Below, piece by piece: positions 5,521 through 11,955 of a stretch of 11,955 nucleotides of DNA. The stretch is from Desulfuromonas sp. (GTDB lineage: Bacteria; Desulfobacterota; Desulfuromonadia; Desulfuromonadales; SZUA-401), in assembly GCA_002869605.1 (NCBI GenBank), contig PKUI01000022.1:1-11955 (forward strand). Reading direction: 5' to 3'. The stretch's first letter is position 1; every line of letters begins with the position of its first letter. A program made the position numbers and the translations under genes. Below the pieces are notes generated by a model. It made no database searches, was not told the DNA's origin, and saw nothing but the letters and a program-made list of their open reading frames with translations.

Positions 5521-5946
5521 ATGGGAAAAACTCGGGTAGCATTCATCAAGCTTAAAAAGCCGGAGAAGGCCCGGCACCTGTGCGAGCTGGCGGAGCGGTT
5601 CTTCGAGCAGGGCGAACGCGTGCTGATCACGGTCAACGACGAGAACCAGGGCGTGACCCTCGATCGTTTCATGTGGACCTGGAAGAAGGGCTCTTTTTTG
5701 CCGCACTGCCTCGATAACGGCGCGGTCGACTGCATGGATGAGCCGGTGGCGATCGTCAGCGACGAGCATAACCCCAACGGCGCTTCGGTGCTGGTGATGG
5801 GTAAACCGTGCAGCACGGCATTCGTCAGGCAGTTCAGAACGGTCTACGATTTCGCCGAGCTCTATGACGACGCGCTGGCCGCGGATTCGCGCCAGCGGTT
5901 CGCAACCTTCCGCGAGGCCGGGTTCGATGTCGGAATGTATCAATAA
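5521..5946 (+). CDS. DNA polymerase III chi subunit (HolC) family protein
   Basis: This 141-residue protein has the HolC pattern from end to end. A helix is followed by GERVLITVNDENQGVTLDRF (31-50), like the GKRVLIACEDEKQAYRLDE segment of E. coli chi. Then comes an L-D-x-x-x-W...SF-x-PH-x-L motif (LDRFMWTWKKGSFLPHCL). A VYDFAELYDD (108-117) segment precedes RQRFATFREAGFDVG, matching the VVDF...R-Y-K-x-Y-R-x-A-G-F end of chi. Chi joins the clamp loader to single-stranded DNA-binding protein through the C-terminal tail of SSB. In many proteobacteria holC sits next to pepA and valS; here it follows korC and overlaps rsmE by 20 bases. Divergent N-terminal residues and unusual context leave open whether this is the only chi or a paralogue with another role. 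Confidence 0.72.
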   Translation: MGKTRVAFIKLKKPEKARHLCELAERFFEQGERVLITVNDENQGVTLDRFMWTWKKGSFLPHCLDNGAVDCMDEPVAIVSDEHNPNGASVLVMGKPCSTAFVRQFRTVYDFAELYDDALAADSRQRFATFREAGFDVGMYQ

Positions 5947-6691
5947 CGGCGGCCCGGCAAGCCGCATCACCATCTCCCATCCCCCTCAGTTGGAACAGAC
6001 CCTCACGCTCGACGATGCGGCACATGCGGCGCTTGCCGCCTGGCAGGTGCGGCCCGGCGAGATTGTGACCCTGTGCGGACCGCAGAACGATTACTACCGC
6101 GCCCGCCTGACGCCTGCGAGCGAGGGGCAGTTTGATGCCGTGCCGTTCGAGCAGCTGTCATCCCCGGTCGAGAGCGAGCTGTACCTCACCGTCGTTCAGG
6201 CGCTGCCGCAGCGCGAGCGCTTCGAGCTGGTGCTGCAGAAGTTGACCGAGCTCGGCGTGGCACGCATCGTCCCGTGCGTCACCGAGCATTCCATCACCCT
6301 CGATGAGCGGGACGCGGGGCAGAAGAAGTCGCACCGCTGGCCCGACGTGCTGCTGCGCGCCTCCCGCCAGTGCCGGCGTGTCGAACTCCCCGAGCTCTAC
6401 CCGGTGCTGGAGCGGGAGGCGATGCTCGAGGCGGTTGCCGACTGCGACCTGCGCTTGCTGCTCAAGGAGGGGGCGTCCCCGTGGCGCCTCAGCGAGATCG
6501 TGCAGCGGGAAAGAGCGCAACGGGTTGCGTTGCTGGTCGGGCCGGAAGGGGGCTTCGGCGATGAAGAATTCGAATATTTCAGCGCGGCCGGGTTTGTGCC
6601 GGTGTCGCTCGGTCCGCGCATCCTGCGTACCGAGACGGCGGCGATCGTCGGCGCGGCGCTGCTACAGTACGCTTACGGAGATTTAGGCTGA
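5927..6691 (+). CDS. rsmE: 16S rRNA (uracil-1498-N3)-methyltransferase RsmE
   Basis: RsmE methylates N3 of U1498 in 16S rRNA with S-adenosylmethionine, near the decoding centre of the 30S subunit. The 254-residue protein has an N-terminal PUA-like RNA-binding domain (about 11-75) and a C-terminal SPOUT knot domain. Diagnostic sequences are QKLTELGV (104-111), LLVGPEGGFGDEE (202-214) and SLGPRILRTETAAIVGAALL (227-246), which form the trefoil knot that binds the cofactor. The usual EQ in the A-x-EQ-x-x-R helix is replaced by SRQCRR (146-151). The start ATG 5927 lies inside the HolC-like gene, with GAGG at 5914-5917 upstream; the first ten residues (MSECINNGGP) are atypical for the family. The stop is one base before the trmJ start. 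Confidence 0.92.
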   Translation: MSECINNGGPASRITISHPPQLEQTLTLDDAAHAALAAWQVRPGEIVTLCGPQNDYYRARLTPASEGQFDAVPFEQLSSPVESELYLTVVQALPQRERFELVLQKLTELGVARIVPCVTEHSITLDERDAGQKKSHRWPDVLLRASRQCRRVELPELYPVLEREAMLEAVADCDLRLLLKEGASPWRLSEIVQRERAQRVALLVGPEGGFGDEEFEYFSAAGFVPVSLGPRILRTETAAIVGAALLQYAYGDLG

Positions 6692-6692
6692 C

Positions 6693-7466
6693 ATGAGCGA
6701 TCCTTCACATAACCTCGAGCGCTTCCGCGTCGTGCTGGTTGAACCGCAGGGAGACCGTAACATCGGCTCGGTAGCGCGTGCGATGATGAATTTCGGCTTC
6801 TCCTCGCTGTATCTGGTCAATCCGCAGATCGACCATCTCGGCGAGGAGGCCCGCAAGATGGCGGTGCGTGCAGCGCCGCTACTGGAGCGGGCGATCGTCT
6901 GCGAGAGCCTCGATGCCGCACTAGACGGCTGCAAGCTGGCGGTCGCCACCACGCGCCGTTTCGGCAAGTACCGTGAGGACTTCATCGGCCCGGATCAGCT
7001 CGCCGCGTCGCTGGCGCCGGCCGGCAATGAACCGGTGGCACTGGTTTTCGGGCGCGAGGACAAGGGGCTGTTGACCAGCGAACTCGATCTGTGTCAGATC
7101 CTGTTGACTATTCCGACCCGCGATGAGCTGCCGTCGATGAACCTCGCCTCGTCGGTGGTGCTCTGCGTGCACGCCCTGGCGCGCGATCTGGCTGTATCGA
7201 CCGTCGAAGTTCCCGAGGGGGACCCGCTGGCGAACATTGAGGAGCTCGAAAACATGTTCGCCCACATGCGCAGCACCCTGACCGAGATCGAGTATCTCGA
7301 CACGCAGAACCCCGACCACATCCTGCGTGCTTTCCGCCGCCTGTTCGGGCGTACCTCCCTCGATCAGCGCGAGGTGAAGATCCTGCAGGGGCTCTGGAGC
7401 CGCATCGACTGGCTGGAAGGGGAGCGCAGGCGTCTCCAGAACGCCTGTGACGGGAAGGACGCGTAG
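6693..7466 (+). CDS. trmJ: tRNA 2'-O-methyltransferase, TrmJ family
   Basis: TrmJ methylates the 2'-hydroxyl of nucleotide 32 in the tRNA anticodon loop, using S-adenosylmethionine. The 257-residue protein starts with the SPOUT domain: RVVLVEPQGDRNIGSVARAM (12-31), LVNPQ (41-45), VALVFGREDKGL (115-126), then ILLTIPT and PSMNLASSVVL (147-157), which make the knot and cofactor site. Residues about 182-245 are the helical C-terminal extension that distinguishes TrmJ from TrmL (LENMFAHMRSTL, LRAFRRLFGR, LDQREVKILQGL). The gene lies one base after rsmE and its stop abuts the next start codon exactly, so the three are very likely co-transcribed. A TrmH-group enzyme with another target site cannot be excluded, but the C-terminal domain supports TrmJ. 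Confidence 0.88.
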   Translation: MSDPSHNLERFRVVLVEPQGDRNIGSVARAMMNFGFSSLYLVNPQIDHLGEEARKMAVRAAPLLERAIVCESLDAALDGCKLAVATTRRFGKYREDFIGPDQLAASLAPAGNEPVALVFGREDKGLLTSELDLCQILLTIPTRDELPSMNLASSVVLCVHALARDLAVSTVEVPEGDPLANIEELENMFAHMRSTLTEIEYLDTQNPDHILRAFRRLFGRTSLDQREVKILQGLWSRIDWLEGERRRLQNACDGKDA

Positions 7467-7850
7467 ATGGAACCGTACCGCACCATTGAACTGAGTAACG
7501 GTCTGCAGCTCGAGCTGCGCGATCAGAGTAACCGTTATTTCGGCGACTATCACCGTATTCGCATCGAGGTCAGCTGTGACATCCCGCTGCGCAGCGAGTT
7601 TTTCGGCAACCGCGACGACCACCCGCAGTTGCTGCAGGCACGCCGCCTGTACGGCGACAGCCTCCGTTTCGAGCGCTCCCTGGAGCGCATGGGGGTTGCC
7701 GGGGCCGATGTCGAGCGGGTGCGCGAGGAGCTGGTCGAAAACTTCCTCAACAGCTCGGCCACCTACCTTGAACACGCCGAGTTTATTGCCCGCTACGTGT
7801 CACGCCAGTTGCAGAAGCGCAGCGGCGGGGGCATCACGTTGCCGCGATGA
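7467..7850 (+). CDS. Protein of unknown function between trmJ and rlmD
   Basis: I do not recognise this 127-residue protein with confidence. Residues 3-40 look like a beta-hairpin region (IELSNGLQLELRDQSNRYF, then YHRIRIEVSCDIPL). Residues 50-118 look mainly helical and charged: LLQARRLYGDSLRFERSLER, GADVERVREELVENFL, and AEFIARYVSRQLQKR. It ends in GGGITLPR. No signal peptide, membrane segment or cysteine motif is present (one Cys only), so it is probably cytoplasmic. The coding signal is clear: GGGAAGGA at 7452-7459 lies seven bases before the start, the start directly abuts the trmJ stop, and the stop overlaps the rlmD start (ATGA at 7847-7850). The basic helical end and location between two RNA methyltransferase genes make a role in RNA modification or ribosome assembly conceivable, but nothing in the sequence proves it. 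Confidence 0.8.
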   Translation: MEPYRTIELSNGLQLELRDQSNRYFGDYHRIRIEVSCDIPLRSEFFGNRDDHPQLLQARRLYGDSLRFERSLERMGVAGADVERVREELVENFLNSSATYLEHAEFIARYVSRQLQKRSGGGITLPR

Positions 7851-9124
7851 GCTATGAGCTGCGCATCGACGCGCTCGCCTTCGGCGGTCGCGGGGTTGGA
7901 CGCCACCAGGGTAAGGCGGTGTTTGTGCCGTACACCGCCCCGGGTGACCTGATCCGCTGCCGCAGTGTACGCGAGCATAAACGCTACAATGAAGGGGTGC
8001 TGGTCGAGTTGCTCATGCCTGGAGCGGGGAGGGTGACGCCCCGCTGTGAGCTGTTCGGCCGTTGCGGCGGCTGCCAATGGCAGCACCTCGACTACCCACG
8101 CCAGCTTGAGGCCAAGCGTCAGCTGCATCTGGAACAGCTGCAACGCACTTGCGGGGTCGCCTCCGAGCAGGTGCTGGCGACGCTGGCCGCTGACCCCGCG
8201 TGGTTTTACCGCTCGCGGGCACAGTTCAAGTGTTATCAGGCTAAAGATGGCTTCGTGCTCGGCTTTTACCGCAGCGGCAGTCACTTCGTCATCGACCTCG
8301 AACAGTGCCCGGTCTGTCACCCGCGCATCAACGCGCTGCTCCCGGCGCTCAAACAGACCCTCGCGGCGAGTGTCGAACCGCAGCGCATCCCGCAGGTTGA
8401 CGTAGCGACCGGTGACGATGGGCGCCTGCGGGTGGTCGTGCACTACATAGGACGCCAGCGTGAACGGCTGATCGCCCAGCTCGAAGCATTCGCTGACGAG
8501 CACGCGGTTTCGGTACTGCTGCAGAGCGGCCGCAAGGAGAGCCTCGTCTGTCTCGCCGGCGAGCCGCTGCTCGATGTTGAGCCACTGCCCGGTCTGCCGC
8601 TTGCCTACGCTGCCGGTGGCTTCGCCCAGGTGCACCTGGCACAGAATCGCGCTCTGGTCGGCAAGCTTTGCGCTGACGTCGGTACACTGCCGGGACGGAT
8701 CCTCGACCTGTTCTGCGGCATGGGTAACTTCACCCTGCCGCTTGCCCGTCACGGCGCAGCGATCGTCGGCCTTGAAGGGTACCGGCCGTCTATTCTGCGT
8801 GCTCGCGAGAACGCACAGCGTCACGGGCTCGATGTCACCTTCGAGGTGGCCGACTGTGAGGGCGATCTCGAAGGTTTCTGGGGTGATGTCGGCTTCGACT
8901 GCGTCGTCCTCGATCCGCCCCGCTCGGGAGCCCAGACCGCCTGCAGGCTCCTGGCCCGGAGAAGGCCGCCGCGCATCGTCTATGTTTCCTGTGATTCCGC
9001 AACCTTGGCGCGCGACCTTAAGGTCCTTTTGGGACACGGCTATCGTATCGAAGCGTCTACTCCGATCGATATGTTTCCGCAGACCTCGCACATCGAGAGC
9101 GTGACACTTCTTACTTTGAGTTGA
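7847..9124 (+). CDS. rlmD: 23S rRNA (uracil-1939-C5)-methyltransferase RlmD
   Basis: This 425-residue member of the TrmA/RlmC/RlmD family has a TRAM RNA-binding domain (about 1-58). Iron-sulfur ligands follow: Cys67, Cys73 and Cys76 in CELFGRCGGCQWQHL, plus Cys154 in LEQCP. The Rossmann-type methyltransferase domain carries motif I ILDLFCGMGNFTLPLA, motif IV DPPRSG (356-361), the nucleophile Cys382 in YVSCDSATLARDL, and the general base Glu417 in DMFPQTSHIESVTLL. It forms m5U at a single position of 23S rRNA. The TRAM domain and the four Cys favour RlmD, although sister enzymes RlmC and TrmA/RumA-like paralogues share these motifs, so the exact target U is inferred. The start overlaps the upstream stop by four bases. 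Confidence 0.88.
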   Translation: MSYELRIDALAFGGRGVGRHQGKAVFVPYTAPGDLIRCRSVREHKRYNEGVLVELLMPGAGRVTPRCELFGRCGGCQWQHLDYPRQLEAKRQLHLEQLQRTCGVASEQVLATLAADPAWFYRSRAQFKCYQAKDGFVLGFYRSGSHFVIDLEQCPVCHPRINALLPALKQTLAASVEPQRIPQVDVATGDDGRLRVVVHYIGRQRERLIAQLEAFADEHAVSVLLQSGRKESLVCLAGEPLLDVEPLPGLPLAYAAGGFAQVHLAQNRALVGKLCADVGTLPGRILDLFCGMGNFTLPLARHGAAIVGLEGYRPSILRARENAQRHGLDVTFEVADCEGDLEGFWGDVGFDCVVLDPPRSGAQTACRLLARRRPPRIVYVSCDSATLARDLKVLLGHGYRIEASTPIDMFPQTSHIESVTLLTLS

Positions 9125-9151
9125 CCCTTAAATCCGTTATCGTGACATGGT

Positions 9152-9550
9152 ATGATTTCGCGACTGAACGCTAAATTCAAACTTTCTGTCCTGCTCCCCT
9201 GGGTGCTGTTTGCAGCCTGGGCCGTCATTGTGCTATGGGCCTCGCTCGACGCACGTCCCTTCAGACCCTTGGTGCGGCTGATGGCATGGGACAAGTTGCA
9301 ACATGCCTCCGCCTACGCGCTGCTGACCTTTTTCTGTGGCCTTGCCCTGCGCACCCTGATGCGTCGTCCGTTCTGGTGCTGGTGGGCAGCCTGCCTGTTC
9401 AGCGTCGGCTACGGCGCAGTCGTCGAACTGCTGCAGCACACCATGACCCGTAACCGGCGTGGCGACCCCCTCGACCTGCTCGCCGATCTGCTCGGCAGCC
9501 TGGTGGTGGTCGCGGTGATCATCCCCTTCGAGATCAGGTCCCGCCGCTGA
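9152..9550 (+). CDS. VanZ-like integral membrane protein
   Basis: This 132-residue membrane protein has four likely transmembrane helices, at about 11-31, 52-70, 74-94 and 110-127. The VanZ-family signature is present: DKLQHASAYALL (47-58) and VELLQHTMTRNRRGDPLDLLADLLGS (in the D-K-x-x-H...E-x-x-Q...R-x-x-D-x-x-D pattern), with charged residues near the membrane surface. VanZ confers low-level teicoplanin resistance in enterococci; in Gram-negative genomes these proteins are common and mostly of unknown role, so a resistance function should not be assumed. The 27-base gap from rlmD contains no clear ribosome binding site. The stop shares one base with the next start (TGATG). Confidence 0.82.
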   Translation: MISRLNAKFKLSVLLPWVLFAAWAVIVLWASLDARPFRPLVRLMAWDKLQHASAYALLTFFCGLALRTLMRRPFWCWWAACLFSVGYGAVVELLQHTMTRNRRGDPLDLLADLLGSLVVVAVIIPFEIRSRR

Positions 9551-11955
9551 TGCCTTTCTGTCGGCCGATCTCGCGACAGCAGCTGCTCTCCACCCTCGGG
9601 CGGGCGCAGGTCGTGACGGTCAACCAGCGCCTCGCCCGTGCCCTGCGCGACGCCTACGCCGATGCGCAGCTCGCCGCTGACGTCGCCGCCTGGCGCCAGC
9701 CGTCGATTACCTCCTGGGATCACTGGCAGGAGGGGCTGCTGGAGTTGCTCGCCGAGGACGATCGCCTGCTGAGCGACGTGCAGGAGCTGCAGCTGTGGCA
9801 ACAGGTCGTCTCTGAAGGGCTCACCCCGGAGCTACGCCTGCGTCTTCAGGTGCCTGCTACCGCGCGCATGGCCCGTGAGGCGCACCACCTGCTGACCTGT
9901 TACGATGTCGATTTCCCTCCCCATGCCGCAAGTGAAGATCACCGTATGTTCCTCACCTGGCGCAAGGCTTATCAACAGAGCCTTGCCTCCCTCGAGGCGC
10001 TTGAACGCTCACAGCTGTCGAAGCTGCTGTTTGACGCTTTCGTGCGGGGAGCATTGCAGCCGCCCGAGCAGCTGGTCATTGCCGGTTTCGACGACTTGCG
10101 TCCCGATCAGAGGGCGCTGCTTGAAGGCCTCGCCGACCTCGGAACGTCGCTACACAGCTGGGTGGGTGAGAACGGGGGCAGCGCCAGACAAACCCTGGTT
10201 GCGGCCGATGATCCCGCTGACGAGGTGCGCCTCTGTGCCCGTTGGGCCCGCGCAAGGTTGGAGCAGGGGGCGGTGAAGGTCGGTATCGTGCTGTGTGAAC
10301 CGCAGTACTACCGCACCACGTTATACGAGTCGCTACTCGCCGAACTTGCGCCGCAGGTGCTGCTTGAGGGAGGCCGTGCCGACGGCCTGCTGAGCTTCTC
10401 CCTCGGAGATACCCTGGCCGAGGTCGGGGTGGTGGCGGCCGCACTGCAGCTGCTCGTTCTTGGCAACCCCCTCCATTTTAACGACATCAGCTACCTGTTG
10501 AGGTCTCCCTGGATCGGCGATCTCTCCGCGGAGGGGGGGGAGCGCATGCGCTTTGAGGCCGACCTGCGCGACAGTGGTGAGCTCTACTGGAGCCCGCGTG
10601 CGCTGGCCGGTTTTAAACGCCGCAAGGCTACGCGTCGTGGCAGCCCATCCAACCCCCTAAGCGCGCTGGCCTCTCTGCTGTCGAAGGCGTTGGCGCAGGG
10701 CCGCACGCCGCTTCCGGCCAGCGCGTGGGCGTCGGAGTTGCGCGAGTACCTTGGCGCCTGCGGCTGGCCAGGGCAGCGCCCGCTTAACAGTCGCGACTAC
10801 CAGGCGCGATCCGAGTTCTTCGAGCTTTTCGACGAGCTCGCCACCCTCGACCGTCTCGGACGCAACCTGAGCCGTGGCGAAGCGGTTGCGTTTATCAGCC
10901 GTCGCGCCCAGGAACGCTCGTTTCAGATCAAGGAGGCGACCGGTGCGGTGCAGGTGATGGGGCTGCTCGAAGCAACCGGGCTGGAGTTCGAACACCTCTG
11001 GGTGCTCGGCCTGCATGACGCGGCCTTTCCGGCAGCGCCGCGTCCGAACCCGTTCATCCCGGTGCCGCTACAACGCGACCAGCGCATGCCCCACGCCGAC
11101 GCGTCGCGCGAGTTTGAATTTGCCACGCAGGTCGCGTCGCGCCTGTTTTCAGCAGCTCCCGAGGTGATGCTGAGTTATCCCCGGCAGACGGAGGGGAGTG
11201 AACGACATGTCAGCCCGCTGGTAGATATCGGCGAGAGTCCATTCGCGGCTTCCGAGAGCTGCGCTCCCGAGGTTATTCTCCGCAAGCAGCGCGCAGCCAT
11301 GCAACAGCTGTCCGATTGCCAGGCCCCGCCGATCAACTCGAACAAGCCGGTGACCGGCGGCACCGCGCTGCTCAAGGATCAGGCACTCTGCCCGTTTCGA
11401 GCCTTTGCACGTCATCGCCTGCGCAGCGAGGAGCTGACGCGCCTCGACATCGGCCTCAACGCCCTGCAGCGTGGCACCCTGGTGCACAGTCTGCTCGAGA
11501 TCTACTGGAGAGCGGTCGCTGATTCCGCGCGCCTCGAACAACAGACGTTTCTGGAACGGGAAAACAGTCTGCGCGAAGCCGCACGCAAGGCCCTCGCACG
11601 CTTCCTCGAGTCGGTTCACGATCTTCCGTCCGACCTGCGTGTTATCGAGGAGGAGCGCCTGGTCGCCCTGGGCCTCGAATGGCTCGCGGTCGAAGATAAA
11701 CGTGAACCGTTTAGCGTCGAGGAGCTTGAAAAACGCTACGAATGTTCCATTGGGACGCTGGTCATACGCACCCAGATTGATCGCATCGATCGTCTCGCCT
11801 CGGGCGAGTCGGTCATCATCGACTACAAGACCGGCAAGCCTGATCCGCTGCAGTGGCTTGAGCAACGGATCGCCGAACCGCAGCTTCCGGTCTACGTTCA
11901 CAACCTGCCCGCCGCGGAGCTCGCCGCGGTGTTGTTTGCCCAGGTGCGTAGTGGC
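9550..11955 (+). CDS. AddB/RecB-like PD-(D/E)XK nuclease, DNA-repair type (3' truncated by window)
   Basis: The frame is open for 802 codons from ATG 9550 to the window end without a stop, so the C-terminus is missing. The N-terminal part resembles an inactivated UvrD-like helicase, as in AddB: VVTVNQRLARALRDAYAD (21-38) stands where a Walker A loop would be, without a G-K-T/S. AGFDDLRPDQRALLEGL follows, then ADEVRLCARWARARL and, near 470-488, a VMGLLEATGLEFEHLWVLGL segment. Near the end is the nuclease domain: QALCPFRAFARHRL with Cys614, RGTLVHSLLE with His646, IRTQIDRID with Asp744 and Asp747, and VIIDYKTGK with Asp758 and Lys760, the catalytic core. The layout fits the 'probable DNA repair protein' family (TIGR03623-like) that is usually followed by a RecB/AddA-type helicase. 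Start overlap with the VanZ-like gene (TGATG) suggests coupled translation. Eight consecutive G occur at 10533-10540. Confidence 0.85.
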   Translation, partial: MPFCRPISRQQLLSTLGRAQVVTVNQRLARALRDAYADAQLAADVAAWRQPSITSWDHWQEGLLELLAEDDRLLSDVQELQLWQQVVSEGLTPELRLRLQVPATARMAREAHHLLTCYDVDFPPHAASEDHRMFLTWRKAYQQSLASLEALERSQLSKLLFDAFVRGALQPPEQLVIAGFDDLRPDQRALLEGLADLGTSLHSWVGENGGSARQTLVAADDPADEVRLCARWARARLEQGAVKVGIVLCEPQYYRTTLYESLLAELAPQVLLEGGRADGLLSFSLGDTLAEVGVVAAALQLLVLGNPLHFNDISYLLRSPWIGDLSAEGGERMRFEADLRDSGELYWSPRALAGFKRRKATRRGSPSNPLSALASLLSKALAQGRTPLPASAWASELREYLGACGWPGQRPLNSRDYQARSEFFELFDELATLDRLGRNLSRGEAVAFISRRAQERSFQIKEATGAVQVMGLLEATGLEFEHLWVLGLHDAAFPAAPRPNPFIPVPLQRDQRMPHADASREFEFATQVASRLFSAAPEVMLSYPRQTEGSERHVSPLVDIGESPFAASESCAPEVILRKQRAAMQQLSDCQAPPINSNKPVTGGTALLKDQALCPFRAFARHRLRSEELTRLDIGLNALQRGTLVHSLLEIYWRAVADSARLEQQTFLERENSLREAARKALARFLESVHDLPSDLRVIEEERLVALGLEWLAVEDKREPFSVEELEKRYECSIGTLVIRTQIDRIDRLASGESVIIDYKTGKPDPLQWLEQRIAEPQLPVYVHNLPAAELAAVLFAQVRSG

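Noticed and set aside
7793..9091. Long minus-strand reading frame of 432 residues opposite rlmD
   Set aside because: It lies almost wholly antisense to a gene with complete RlmD motifs. Long antisense frames are expected from GC-rich codon bias, and its sequence has no recognisable domain.
9121..9156. TTGACC...TATGAT as a promoter for the VanZ-like gene
   Set aside because: The spacing between the hexamers is 24 bases, too long for sigma-70; the TTGA overlaps the rlmD stop codon and the TATGAT overlaps the start codon.
9378..9385. GCTGGTGG, identical to the E. coli Chi site, near a RecB/AddB-like gene
   Set aside because: A single octamer in GC-rich coding DNA is not informative, and Chi sequences differ between lineages and between AddAB and RecBCD enzymes.
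1..11955. CRISPR array, tRNA/rRNA genes, insertion sequences, riboswitches or a toxin-antitoxin pair
   Set aside because: I looked for repeats with regular spacers, cloverleaf-like segments, transposase motifs and long structured leaders and saw none; nearly all of the window is occupied by coding sequence.

Overview
The window looks like chromosomal DNA of a GC-rich, anaerobic or facultatively anaerobic Gram-negative bacterium. The evidence is signal peptides and an Slp-type outer-membrane lipoprotein, a four-subunit ferredoxin-dependent 2-oxoacid oxidoreductase in the order D-A-B-C, and RsmE, TrmJ and RlmD. The best guess is a member of the Desulfuromonadales (Geobacter/Desulfuromonas relatives), with an anaerobic or sulfur-oxidising gammaproteobacterium as the alternative. 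This is inferred from gene content, not from a phylogeny.

Left part (1-1390, + strand): the first 159 bases are an AT-rich open reading frame (about 30% G+C by hand count) that has lost its 5' end to the window edge. It differs sharply from everything downstream. Two exported proteins follow: a small periplasmic protein with a probable NTF2-like fold, and a DUF4124-glutaredoxin fusion with an acidic, tandemly repeated linker. Minus-strand pair (1404-2762): an Slp-family lipoprotein gene with a good promoter and ribosome binding site, followed after 15 bases by a Mut7-C RNase protein with a ubiquitin-like N-terminus. The two transcription directions converge at about 1390-1443, where there is a perfect 11-bp hairpin.

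Right part (2907-11955, + strand): ten genes packed head to tail with overlaps or very short gaps, plausibly one long transcription unit. It begins with korDABC (2-oxoacid:ferredoxin oxidoreductase), followed by a HolC-like DNA polymerase III chi homologue. Then come three RNA methyltransferases, one each for 16S rRNA (rsmE), tRNA (trmJ) and 23S rRNA (rlmD), with an unrecognised 127-residue protein between trmJ and rlmD. A VanZ-like membrane protein and a large AddB/RecB-like PD-(D/E)XK nuclease, cut off by the window end, complete it. Metabolism, replication, RNA modification and DNA repair genes are thus joined by tight spacing rather than by an obvious shared pathway.

I found no RNA genes, CRISPR array, insertion sequence, integrase or attachment site. 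No new multi-gene defence or biosynthetic system is evident. The items most worth a second look are the unrecognised 127-residue protein, the HolC homologue next to korC, and the repeat-linked periplasmic glutaredoxin.
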